From: Arachis hypogaea
Taxonomy: Eukaryota; Streptophyta; Magnoliopsida; Fabales; Fabaceae
DNA length: 64,000 nt
Direction: 5' to 3'
Assembly: GCF_003086295.3 (NCBI RefSeq)
Contig: NC_092047.1
Coordinates: forward strand, 65,328,054-65,392,053
Under the pieces are notes generated by a model. It did not search any database and was not told where the DNA came from. It saw only the letters and a list, made by a program, of their open reading frames with translations. A program made the translations under genes and the position numbers. Of this stretch, positions 45,956-57,046 are shown piece after piece (positions within the stretch are counted from its first letter, which is position 1; each line of letters begins with the position of its first letter).

Positions 45956-48900
45956 TGATGAACGGATATTTGCTAGTAAAGAATTCACAATAAATTCTCG
46001 TTGCTAGTATAGTTTCTAAACCAACAAAGAATCCTTTCATACAAAAACTTGTTTGTCACTTAAGCAAATTCAATAAAAATAAACCGAAGTATTTAAACCT
46101 CGGGTCGTCTCTCAAGGAATTACAGGGAAGTGTAATTATTGGTTATGGAAAAGTATATTTTTGGGTTTTTCAAAGGTTGAACAAGAAAAAGTAAATGGTA
46201 ATGAAAATCAAATGATAAAGAGGTCTTGGCAAGGTTTGGTGGTCAAGGATCTCTATCCTTATCACTAACCACAACATGAGAATTGGCAAGGATCAATCCC
46301 ATTAAATCATCCTCTAACTAGTAGTAAAGGAAAGTTAAATGAGCTATATCAATCCAACTCCATAAGTCCTAGCTCTCCACCAATTCAATTAGTGAGAACT
46401 AGAGTTAATGGCTCCAATCATCAATTACTTGGACATTAGTAACTCAAGAGTTCCTAAGTTACCATCCCAAGCCAAGAACATAAAATTTTACTCTAACATC
46501 CTTCCAAGCATTTTAACAAACACTTGGAAGGCATAACACAAAAACATAGAAAAGTAATAGGGAATGTAAAATCAAAACAACCAATTTCAAGCATCAATGA
46601 TAACAAGAATACCTCAAATAAAGAAAGCAGTCATAAATATAAAATACCTCAAATTGCATTAAATGAGAAAATCAAATCTAACATGAAAGGTTCATAAATT
46701 CAATTGGAAAGATAAATAAATAAGAATGCTAAGATAATTAAAAGTAGAAGAGAAACTAAATTAAAGAAACATTGAACCTGGAATTGAGAAGAGGTAAACC
46801 TAAAACTAAAAGAAATCCTAAAACCTCTATAGAAACTACCTCTAAAACCTAAATTTATGTGTCTTCATGAATGATGTGTGATTCAATGTTGTTATTCCCC
46901 CACTCTGTAGCCTCTAATCTGTATTTTTCGGGCTTGAAACTGGGCCAAAAATAGCCCAAAAATTGCCCCCAGCGATTTCTGATACGTCCAACACGTGGCT
47001 CTGTCACGCGTACGCGTCAACCATGCGTACGCGTCGATTGAACTTTCGCAAGGTCACGCGTATGCGTGATTGATAAACCCCAATTTTGTGATTTATCTTG
47101 TACTTATTTTGGGGGATTTTATCACCTTTTCTCACATTTATTCAATGAAAGAGCATGATTTTGCAATTCTCCCTTGATTTGTGCTTAAATGTGAAAACAT
47201 GCTTTTTAGGCCTTAAAATAGCCAATTTTAATCCACTCTAATTCTATTTGATGCCTTGATATGTTTGTTGAGTAATTTCAGGTTCATAAGGCAAGTATTG
47301 GATGGAAGAAGTGAGGAGAAAAGCATGCAAAGTGGGAGAACTCATGAAGAAATGAAGGAACCGTAAAGCTGTCAAGCCCGACCTCTTCGCACTAAAATGA
47401 CCATAACTTGAGCTACAAAAGTCGAAATGAGGCGGTTCTAGTTGCGTTGGAAAGCTAACATCCGGGGCTTCAAAATGATATAAAATTTGCCATATGTTAC
47501 TTCGCGTTAAGTGGTGTGCATGCGCCATGTACGCGTGCACGCCGATGCTGTCCGTGGCCCACTAAAGTGAAATCGCCTCCAGCGATTTCTGAAGCACTTT
47601 GGGCCCAACCCAACTCATTTCTAATGCTATTTCATGTAGAATTCAAGCTTGGGCAAGGGGGGAGCAATTGTTTGTAGCATTAGCATCATGTAGGTTAGTT
47701 TCTAGAGAGAGAAGCTCCCTCTTCTCTCTAGAATTAGGTTAGGTTAATTTCCATCTTAGATCTAGGTTTAATTACATGTTTTCATCTTGTTTCTTTTATG
47801 ATTTCTTGCTTCTACACTTTCATTCTCATGATTTATAGTGTTAATTTCTCTTTTATGTTCATGGATGCTCTTGTTGGATTTGATTTACTTTTAATGCAAT
47901 TTAATGTTTGATGTCTCTTTATTGTTGATTTGAGTTGTTGATCTTGTTTCCTTGCAATTTGTAGTTGGTAGATTTTACTATTCTTGCTCATCTACCATGC
48001 TTTCCCTTTAGTATCCACCAAGTGTTTAGAGTAGATTTTGAGCATTCTTGGCTTGGAAAGAGTAATTAGGCAATCTTGAGTCATAAAAACCCAACTCATG
48101 TTGGTGATCTAGAGTTGTTAGCTAATATTATTTCCATTGACGCTAATCTTTTGCTAATTTAATTAGTAAGTTGATTAGGACTTTTGGATTGAGATTAGCT
48201 AGTCTTGTTAGACTTTCTCTCATGGAAGATAATATGATACCTTCTTCCAATGTTGGAGATGACGTAATGAGATAAATTCTTGTTTATAATTGTGACATGA
48301 TTAATTAGTCTTGTTTAACATTCTCCCTATGTGAAGATAACATGATACCTTCTTCCATTTGTTGGAGTTGACTAAATAAGATGAATTAATCATTGTATGA
48401 CTAGGATAGAAAGCCTATGATCTCAACCCTTGTCATGAATGTCTCTCTTTTTATTACTTGCTTTCTTTAGTTATTTGCTTGATATACTTTCCTTGTCATT
48501 TATTTTATTGTCCGCTTATCAAATCAAACCCCCCCTTACATCCTTCATAGCCAATAATTGAGCACTTCATTGCAATTCCTTGTGAGACGACCCGGAGTTT
48601 AAATACTTCGGTTAATTCTTTGGGGTTTGTTACTTGTGACAAAACCTAAAATTTAATTTGATGTGAGAGTTGTTTGTTGGTTTGGAGCTATACTTGCAAC
48701 GTAAATATTTTGTGAAATTCCTTACCGACAACAATTTTATGTGTCAGTGATCCACGCGTCCGTATCACCTAACAGCATAACAACTATGGCAAATTATATA
48801 TCATTTCGAAGCCCCGGATGTTAGATTTCCAACGCAACTAGAACTGCCTCATTTGGACCTCTATAGCTCAAGTTATGGCCGATTTAGTACGAAGAGGTCA

Positions 48901-49207
48901 GGCTTGATAACTCAGCAATTCCTTTAATTTCTTGTATTCTTTCCACTTTTGCATGCTTCCTTTCCGTCCTCTAAGCCATTCCTGCCCTGTAAACCCTGAA
49001 ATCACTTAACACACATATCACGGCATCAAATGGTAATAAGAAAGGATTAAACATAGCAAATTTAAGGCCAAAGAAGCATGTTTTCAATCATAGCACAAAA
49101 TTAGGAAGGAAAATGTAAAACATGCGAATTATATGATTAAGTGTGAGTTTAATGGATAAAATCCACTCCATTAAGCACAAGATGTACCACGAAATAGTGG
49201 TGCATCA
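45956..49207 (-). repeat. Antisense solo LTR (Athila-like), itself split by another LTR
   Basis: On the minus strand it starts TGATGCACCAC and ends CCGTTCATCA. Without the nested LTR and one duplicated GTGAT its length is about 1571 bases. It carries ACGCGTACGCGT palindromes near 47005-47060 and the conserved block (cctcgggtcgtctctcaagg near 46097, plus orientation). No internal sequence or second LTR accompanies it, so it is a solo LTR left by LTR-LTR recombination. Confidence 0.85.
47071..48746 (+). repeat. Nested solo LTR (Athila-like, plus strand)
   Basis: TGATAAACCCC to GTGTCA, 1676 bases, with five-base duplication GTGAT at 47066-47070 and 48747-48751. Shows the TAGAGAGAGAAGC leader motif (47703) and the 'cgacccggagtttaaatact' block (about 48587). 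No internal region follows. Confidence 0.9.
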
Positions 49208-50225
49208 TGGCTTTACTGTGGTATTAGTTGTAGTTGATCGTTTGACAAAATATGCTCATTTTATGACGTTAAAGGCTGATTTCTCGAGTAAAAGTGTGGC
49301 TGATTGCTTTGTTGCTAATATTGTTAAATTGCATGGTATGCCTAAGTCCATTGTTTCGGATCAAGAAAAAGTATTCATTAATGCCTTTTGGCAACAACTA
49401 TTCATGTTGCAAGGTACTGTTTTGGCTATGAGTTCAGCTTATCATCGTGCCACAGATGGCCAAAGTGAAGTGGTGAATAGATGTGTGGAAATGTATCTCC
49501 GCTGATTCTCTTTTGATCATCCTAAAACCTGGAGCAAATACTTACCATGGGCTGAATTTTGGTATAATACCAATCATCATAGGAGCATTGGACTGTCACC
49601 TTTTAAGGCATTGTATGGTCGTGAACCACCGGGAGTTGCTCGGTATGAACGCTCACCTATTGATCCTCCACAGTTGCAACAATTATTGTCTGAAAGAGAC
49701 TCACTTTTGGATAGACTTAAGACTTCATTGCAGAAATCACAGGCTTACATGAAGTCTCAGGCAAATAAAAGACGTCGAAATGTTAATTTTGAGCACGGAG
49801 AGAAAGTGTTGGTTAAGCTGCAACCATATTGACAACACTCAGCTAGATTGAGAAAGAACCAGAAATTAGGCCTCCGATATTTTGGTCCCTTTACGGTGCT
49901 TGAAAAGATGGGACACGTTGCCTATAAGCTGGAATTACCTGAGCATTCGCGGATTCATCCTGTTTTTCATGTTTCGGTCCTTAAGAAGTTTGATGATGAT
50001 TTAAATAGTCGATATCTGCCATTTCCTCAAGAAACTTTTGAAGCTGGTCCAATTTTGCATCCTCAAGAGGTATTAGCAAAACGCACTATAATAAAGGGTC
50101 AGGAATCTATTCCTCAACTCTTGATCCAATGGCAAAATACTCATAGTTCAGAAGCTACTTAGGAGGATGCTTCATATATCAGGAATCCCTTTCCAACCTT
50201 CAACCTTATGGACAAGGTCGATTTT

Positions 50226-50239
50226 TATGGGGAGGGTAA
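50226..50239 (+). promoter_or_regulatory. Polypurine tract of the chromovirus
   Basis: ATGGGGAGGGTAA directly precedes TGATGTG, the start of the 3' LTR at 50240, while also being in the coding frame. Confidence 0.6.
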
Positions 50240-50295
50240 TGATGTGAAAATGGGTCAAATACGGGTACAATTGGAAGATTATGATAATGAGAATG
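50240..50295 (+). repeat. 3' LTR of the chromovirus, first piece
   Basis: Matches 42095-42150 of the 5' LTR. It is interrupted by element B at 50296 and continues at 60956. Confidence 0.75.
50291..50295. repeat. Target site duplication of element B (left copy)
   Basis: GAATG, repeated at 60951-60955. The 5' LTR of the chromovirus shows the uninterrupted site at about 42143. Confidence 0.9.
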
Positions 50296-51913
50296 TGATG
50301 AGCGGATAATTTATACACTTTTTGGCATTGTTTTTAGTATGTTTTTAGTAGAATCTAGTTACTTTTAGGGATGTTTTCATTAGTTTTTATGTTAAATTCA
50401 TATTTCTAGACTTTACTATGAGTTTGTGTGTTTTTCTGTGATTTCAGATATTTTCTGGCTGAAATTGAGGGACTTGAGCAAAAATCAGATTCAGAGGTTG
50501 AAGAAGGACTACTGATGCTGTTGGATTCTGACCTCCCTGCACTTAAAATGGATTTTCTGGAGCTAAAGAACTCAAAATGGCGCGCTTCCAATTGCGTTGG
50601 AAAGTAGATATCCAGGGCTTTCCAGCAATATATAATAGTGCATACTTTGCCCAAGTTTAGACGACGCAAACTGGCGTTCAACGCCAGCTCTCTGCCCAAT
50701 TCTGGCGTCCAGCGCCAGAAACAAGTTGCAAAGTGGAGTTCAACGCCCGAACTGGCACAAAAGTTGGCGTTCAACTCCAGAAAGAGCCTCTGCACGTGGA
50801 ACATTTAAGCTCAGCCCAAGCACACACCAAGTGGGCCCCGGATGTGGATTTATGCATCAATTACTTACTTCTGTAAACCCTAGTAACTAGTTTAGTATAA
50901 ATAGGACTTTTTACTATTGTATTAGACATCTTTGATCAGTTGTATGCTATCTTAGATCACGTTTTGGGGGCTGGCCATTCGGCCATGCCTGGACCTTTCA
51001 GTTATGTATTTTCAACGGTAGAGTTTCTGCACTCCATAGATTAAGGTGCGGAGCTCTGCTGTTCCTCAAAGATTAATGCAAAGTACTACTGTTTTCTATT
51101 CAATTCAACTTATTCCGCTTCTAAGATATTCATTCGCACTTCAACCTGAATGTGATGAACGTGACAATCATCATCATTCCCCATGAACGCGTGCCTGACA
51201 ACCACTTCCGTTCTACCTTCGATTGAATGATTATCTCTTAGATCTCTTAATCAGAATCTTCGTGGTGTAAGCTAGATTGATGGCGGCATTCATGAGAATC
51301 CGGAAAGTCTAAACCTTGTCTGTGGTATTCCGAGTAGGATTCTGGGATTGAATGACTGTGACGAGCTTCAAACTCGCGAGTACTGGGCATAGTGACAGAC
51401 GCAAAAGGAGAGTGAATCCTATTCCAGCATGATCGAGAACCTTAGATGATTAGCCGTGCTGTGACAGATCATTTGGACCATTTTCACAAGAGGATGGGAT
51501 GTAACCATTGACAACGGTGATGCCCTTGCATAAAGCCAGCCATGGAAAGGAGTAAGACTGACTGGATGAAGGCAGTGGGAAAGCAGAGATTCAGAGGAAC
51601 GAAAGCATCTTTACACGCTTATCTGAAACTCTCACCAATGAATTACATAAGTGTTTCTATCCTTCTTTTATTATTTAATTTCGAAAACTCCATAACTATT
51701 TTATATCCGCCTGACTGAGATTTACAAGGTGACCATAGCTTGCTTCATACCAACAATCTCCATGGGATCGACCCTTACTCACGTAAGGTTTATTACTTGG
51801 ACGACCCAGTGCACTTGCTGGTCAGTTGTATCGAAGTTGTGACAAATTATGAATTTGAGATTAGAGCACCAAGTTTTTGGAGCCATTACCAGAGTTCACA
51901 ATTTCGTGTACCA
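50296..51913 (+). repeat. 5' LTR of element B
   Basis: TGATGAGCGG to GTACCA, 1618 bases. Palindrome cluster with CTGGCGTTCAACGCCAG (about 50670-50782), TATA box at 50896-50903. Near the right end a degraded primer-site-like copy (TGGAGCCATTACCAGAG, about 51878) precedes the true end. Confidence 0.9.
50896..50903 (+). promoter_or_regulatory. TATA box in 5' LTR of element B
   Basis: TATAAATA about 115 bases after the palindrome cluster. The same site is at 59933-59940 in the 3' LTR. Confidence 0.75.
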
Positions 51914-51919
51914 AGTTTT

Positions 51920-51937
51920 TGGCGCCGTTGCCGGGGA
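51920..51937 (+). promoter_or_regulatory. Primer binding site of element B, tRNA-Asp
   Basis: TGGCGCCGTTGCCGGGGA, an exact 18-base complement of the 3' end of plant tRNA-Asp(GUC), six bases after the LTR. Confidence 0.9.
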
Positions 51938-53754
51938 TTGTTCGAGTTTGGACAACTGACGGTTCATCCTGTTGCTCAGATTAGGTAATTTTCTTTTTAT
52001 TTTCTTTTCAAAAGAAAAAAAAATTTTCAAAAATCTTTCAAAAAATTCTCATCTGTTTTCGAAAAAAAAAATTTTAAATAAAAATATATTTTTTCTTCAG
52101 AATTTTTAAGAATGAATTCTAGTGTTTCATGAAGCATGTTGAAGCCTGGCTGGCTGTAGGAAATGTCAGGCATGTCATGTCTGAGTTACATACTAAAGCT
52201 TGGCTGGCTATTAAGCCTTGCCTGACCCTTTGATTGGAGCTTTAGACTAAAGAGCATAAGATTCCTGGAATTCATATTAAAAATTTTGGAATCCTTATTT
52301 TTCTTTTTTCAAAATGATTTTCGAAAAAATTAAAAGAAAATACAAAAAAATCATAAAATCATAAAAAATCAAAAATATTTCATGTTTCTTGTTTGAGTCT
52401 TGAGTCAAGTTGAAAGTTTGGTGTCAATTGCATATTCATCTTGCATTTTTCGAAAAATTCATGCATTCATGGTGTTCTTCATGATCTTCAAGTTGTTCTT
52501 GGTAAGTCTTCTTGTTTGATCTTGATGTTTTCTTATTTTGCATCTTTTCTTGTTTTTGTGCATTTTTGCATCCATAGAGTCTAAACATGAAAGATTTCTA
52601 AGTTTGGTGTCTTGCATGTTTTCTTTGCATATAAAAATTTTCAAAAAAATAAGTTCTTGATGTTCATCTTGACATTCAAAGTGTTCTTGGTGTTCATCTT
52701 GATATTCATAGTGTTCTTGCATTCATCACATACTTTGATCCAAAATTCTCATGCATTGCATCATTTTGCATGTTTTTCTCTGTCATCATAAAAATTCAAA
52801 AATAAAAAAAAATATCTTTCTTTTTTTTCTCTCTCTTAAAATTTCAAAAATTAGATTTGACTTTTTCAAAAATTTTTAAAATCTAGTTGTTTTTATGAGT
52901 CAAATCAAATTTTCAATTTAAAAATCTTATCTTTTTCAAAATCTTTTTCAAAAATCAAATCTTTTCCATTTTTCTTAGTTATTTTCGAAAATTCTAAAAA
53001 TATTTTTCAAAAATATTTTTCTTATTTTTTTTATATCAAATTTTCGAAAATAACAATAACAATTAATGTTTTGATTCAAAAATTTCAAGTTTGTTACTTG
53101 CCTGTTAAGAAAGATTCAAACTTTGAGTTCTAGAATCATATCTTGTGATTTCTTGTGAATCAAGTCATTAATTGTGATTTTAAAAATCAAATCTTTTTCA
53201 AAACTAATTTCAATCATATCTTTTCAAAAATATCTTTTTATCTTATCTTTTTCAAAAAAAAATTTGATTTTAAAATATCTTTTCTAACTTCTTATCTTCT
53301 TATCTTTTCAAAATTGATTTTCAAAATTGTTTCAACTAACTAACTAACTTTTTGTTTGTTTCTTATCTTTTTCAAAACTACCTAACTAACTCACTCTCTC
53401 TAATTTTCGAAAATATCTTCCCTCTTTTTCAAAAATTCTTTTTAATTAACTAATTATTTTAATTTTTGATTTCAATTTTCGAAAATTACTAACCTTCTTC
53501 AAAAACTATTTTCGAATCACTAACCCTTTTTCAAAAATAATTTTCGAAAATCCTTCTCCCTCATCTCCTTCTAATTATTTATTCATCTACTAACACTTCT
53601 CTTCATCTCACATCACTGCTCCTATCCTTACCCTTGTGTTTGGATTCTTCATTTTTCTTCACCCCTATTCCTTTTCTTCTTCTACTAACAATAAGGAACC
53701 TCTTTACTGTGACATAGAGGATTCCTCTTCTTTTCTTGTTCTCTTCTCTTTCTT
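51938..53754 (+). other. AT-rich leader of element B
   Basis: Non-coding, 1.8 kb, homologous to the leader of element A. TGGCTATTAAGCC (about 52204) keeps the second stem-loop; the first is disrupted. TTTTCGAAAA and tttttcaaaaatc recur. AAGTTTGGTGT occurs at about 52416 and 52601. Confidence 0.6.
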
Positions 53755-56030
53755 ATGAGCAGGAACAAGGAAAAAGGCATTCTTGTTGAAGCTGATCCAG
53801 AACCTGAAAGGTCTCTGAAGAGGAAACTAAGAGAAGCTAAATTACAACAATCCAGAGACAACCTTATTGAAAATTTCGAACAAGTAAAGGAGATGGCAGC
53901 CGAACCCAACAACAATAATGCAAGGAGAATGCTTGGTGACTTTACTGCACCAAATTCCAATTTACATGGAAGAAGCATCTCCATTCCTGCCATTGGAGCA
54001 AACAACTTTGAGCTGAAACCTCAATTAGTTTCTCTGATGCAGCAGAACTGCAAGTCTCATGGCCTTCCATCCGAAGATCCTTTTCAGTTCTTAACTGAAT
54101 TCTTGTAGATATGTGATACTGTTAAGACTAATGGAGTAGATCCTGAAGTCTACAGGCTCATGCTTTTCCCTTTTGCTATAAGAGACAGAGCTAGAGTGTG
54201 GTTGGACTTTCAACCCAAAGACAGCCTGAACTCTTGGGATAAGCTGGTCAGGGCTTTCTTAGCCAAGTTCTTTCCTCCTCAAAAGCTGAGCAAGCTTAGA
54301 GTGGATGTTCAAACCTTCAGACAGAAAGAAGGTGAATCCCTCTATGAAGCTTGGGAAAGATACAAGCAGCTGACCAAAAAGTGTCCTTCTGACATGCTTT
54401 CAGAATGGACCATCCTGGATATATTCTATGATGGTTTATCTGAGCTATCAAAGATGTCATTGGATACTTCTGCAGGTGGATCCATTCACCTAAAGAAAAC
54501 GCCTGCAGAAGCTCAAGAACTCATTGACATGGTTGCTAATAACCAGTTCATGTACACTTCTGAGAGGAATCCTGTGAGTAATAGGACGCCTATGAAGAAG
54601 GGAGTTCTTGAAATTGATACTCTGAATGCCATATTGGCTCAGAACAAAATATTGACTCAGCAAGTCAATATGATTTCTCAGAGTCTGAATGGAATGCAAG
54701 CTGTATCCAATAGTACTCAGGAGGCATCTTCTGAAGAAGAAGCTTATGATCCTGAAAACCCTGCAATAGCAGAGGTAAATTACTTAGGTGAACCTTATGG
54801 AAACACCTATAATCCATCATGGAGAAATCATCCAAATCTCTCATGGAAGGATCAACAAAAGCCTCAACAAGGCTTTAATAATGGTGGAAGAAACAGGTTT
54901 AACAATAATAAACCTTTTCCATCATCTACTCAGCAACAGACAGAGAACTCTGAACAAAATACCTCTAATTTAGCAAACTTAGTCTCTGATCTGTCCAACG
55001 CCACTGTAAGTTTCATGAATGAAACAAGGTCTTCCATTAGAAATTTGGAAGCACAAGTGGGCCAGCTGAGTAAAAGGATCACTGAAATCCCTCCTAGTAC
55101 TCTCCCAAGCAATACAGAAGAAAATCCAAAAGGAGAGTGCAAGGCCATTGAATTAATCACCATGGCCGAACCTGTAAGGGAAGGAGAGGACGTGAATCCC
55201 AAGGAGGAAGACTTCCTGGGACGCCCAGTTATCAATAAGGAGCTTCCCTCTGAGGAACCAAAGGAATCTGAGACTCATCTAGAGACCATAGAGATTCCAT
55301 TGAACCTCCTTATGCCATTCATGAGCTCTGATGAGTATTCCTCTTCTGAAGAGAATGAGGATGTTACTGAAGAGCAAGCTGCCAAGTTTCTTGGTGCAAT
55401 CATGAAGCTGAACCTCCCTTGTTCACCAATGAACTAAGTGATCTGGATCAACTGACATTGCCTCAGAAGAAACAGGATCCTGGAAAGTCTTTAATACCTT
55501 GTACCATAGGCACCATGATCTTTAAGGCTCGGTGTGACCTTGGTTCAGGGATAAACCTCATGCCCCTCTCTATAATAGAGAAACTAGGAATATTTGGGGT
55601 GCAAGCCACTAAAATCTCGTTAGAGATGGCAGACAATTCAAGAAAACAGGCTTATGGACAAGTAGAGGACGTGTTAGTAAAGGTTGAAGGCCTTTACATC
55701 CCTGCTGATTTCATAGTCCTAGATACTGGGAAGGATGAGGATGAATTCATCATCCTTGGAAGACCCTTCCTAGCCACAGCAAGAGCTGTGATTGATGTGG
55801 ACAGAGGAGAATTGATCCTTCAAATAAATGAGGACAACCTTGTGTTTACAACTCAAGGATCTCTCTCTGCATCCATGGAGAGGAACCATAAAAAGCTCCT
55901 CTCAAAGGAGAGTCACACAAAGCCCCCACAGTCAAACTCTAAGTTTGGTGTTGGGAGGCCACAACCAAACTCAAAGTTTGGTGTCAAACCCCCATATCCA
56001 AACTCTAAGTTTGGTGTTGGGATGTCCTAA
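53755..56030 (+). pseudogene. Gag-protease of element B
   Basis: Homologous to 24889-27081. TAG at 54106 breaks the Gag core (one C-to-T step from Gln). A 37-base deletion relative to element A at about 55411, between two TGAA repeats, shifts the frame before protease. Protease continues from 55419 with CDLGSGINLMPLS and IILGRPFLATARAVID. The C-terminus has three near-copies of P-N-S-K-F-G-V, encoded by the AAGTTTGGTGT motif (55930-56030), which are not in element A. Gag core motifs as in A; no zinc knuckle. Confidence 0.85.
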
Positions 56031-56070
56031 CAAAGCTCTGCACATCTATGAAGCTCCATGAGAGCCCACT

Positions 56071-56116
56071 GTCAAGCTATTGACATGAAAGAAGCGCTTG
56101 TTAGGAGGTAACCCAA
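56071..56116 (+). promoter_or_regulatory. Twin stem-loops after gag-protease, element B
   Basis: GTCAAGCTATTGAC (56071-56084), the spacer GAAAGAAGCGCTTG, then TTAGGAGGTAACCCAA (56101-56116). One pair of the second stem is weakened relative to element A. Confidence 0.6.
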
Positions 56117-56252
56117 TGTTTATTTATCTAATTTTCATTGTTTTTCATATTTTATTAGGTTCATGATCATGTGGAGTCACAAAATAAATATAAAAATTGA
56201 AAACGGAATCAAAAACAGCAGAAGAAAAATCACACCCTGTAGGAAGACCTTA

Positions 56253-56496
56253 CTGGCGTTTAAACGCCAGTAAGAAGCATGTTTTGGGCGTTCAACGCTA
56301 GAACAGAGCATGGTTCTGGCGCTGAACGCTAGAAATGGGCAGAATCTGGGCGTTTGAATGCCAGAAATGTACCCTGGAGAAGAGCTGGCGCTGAATGCCC
56401 AGAACAAGCATGGTTCTGGCGTTCAACGCCAGAAATGGGCAACAAATGGGCGTTCAACGCCCAGAACAAGCACCAATCTGGCGCTGAACGCCTAGA
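56253..56496. repeat. Array of CTGGCG...CGCCAG palindromes, element B
   Basis: Starts with the same perfect palindrome CTGGCGTTTAAACGCCAG as element A and includes about seven further copies, some with GGGCG/CGCCC arms and some decayed on one side. Confidence 0.8.
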
Positions 56497-56848
56497 GTTG
56501 TGTGCAAAGGCATTTTACATGCCTAATTTGGTGCAAGGTTGTAAATCCTTGAACACCACAGGATCTGTGGACCCCACAGGATCACCTCAGGATCTATGGA
56601 CCCCATAGGATCCCCACCTACCTCCACTCACTTCTTCTCACCCCTCTTTCACACAATCCCATAAACACTCTTCCCCAAAACCCTTCACCAATCACCTCAA
56701 TCTCTCTTCCCCATCACCTCTTCACCACTCACATCCATCCACTCTTCCCCATAAACCTACCTCATAAACTCCACCTACCTTCAAAATTCATAATCAATTT
56801 CCCACCCAAACCCACCCTAAATGGCCGAACTTACCCGCCTCCCTTCCC

Positions 56849-56856
56849 TATATATA
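56849..56856 (+). promoter_or_regulatory. Internal TATA box upstream of third ORF, element B
   Basis: TATATATA followed by CCCCTCCATTCTTCC and TCACACAACACAA, 198 bases before the ATG; nearly identical to element A. Confidence 0.55.
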
Positions 56857-57046
56857 CCCCTCCATTCTTCCTCACTTTCACACAACACAATCCTCTCTTC
56901 TCTTCTTGGCCGAAACACACCTCCCCCCTCTCCTCCATATTTTCTTCTTCTTCTTCATCTATTCTTTCTTCTCTTGCTCGAGGGCGAGCAAAATTCTAAG
57001 TTTGGTGTGGTAAAAGCATAAGCTTTTTGTTTTTTCATTACCATTG

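Larger units (their letters stand above)
49208..50295 (+). pseudogene. Integrase, second part, and chromodomain of the chromovirus
   Basis: After the duplicated TGGCT the integrase core resumes (VVLVVVDRLTKYAHF, SIVSDQEKVF with the second Asp, DGQSEVVNR with the Glu). GPY/F-like motifs follow (LGLRYFGPFTVLEKMG near 49860, HPVFHVSVLKKF near 49946), then a chromodomain-like segment (HPQEVLAKRTIIKGQESIPQ near 50062). Its Trp in the E-A-T-W-E-D position is now TAG at 50160. The frame then runs through the polypurine tract into the 3' LTR (from 50240), where element B has inserted. Other stops at about 49503 and 49830. The chromodomain would direct integration toward marked chromatin. Confidence 0.8.
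56117..57046 (+). other. Spacer between gag-protease and third ORF, element B
   Basis: Same plan as in element A: palindrome array (56253-56496), two inverted repeats around GGACCCCAC/GGACCCCAT (56561-56583 and 56590-56613), a CT/CA-rich stretch, TATA box (56849), CT-rich start region, and AAGTTTGGTGT (about 56998) shortly before the ATG. Confidence 0.65.
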
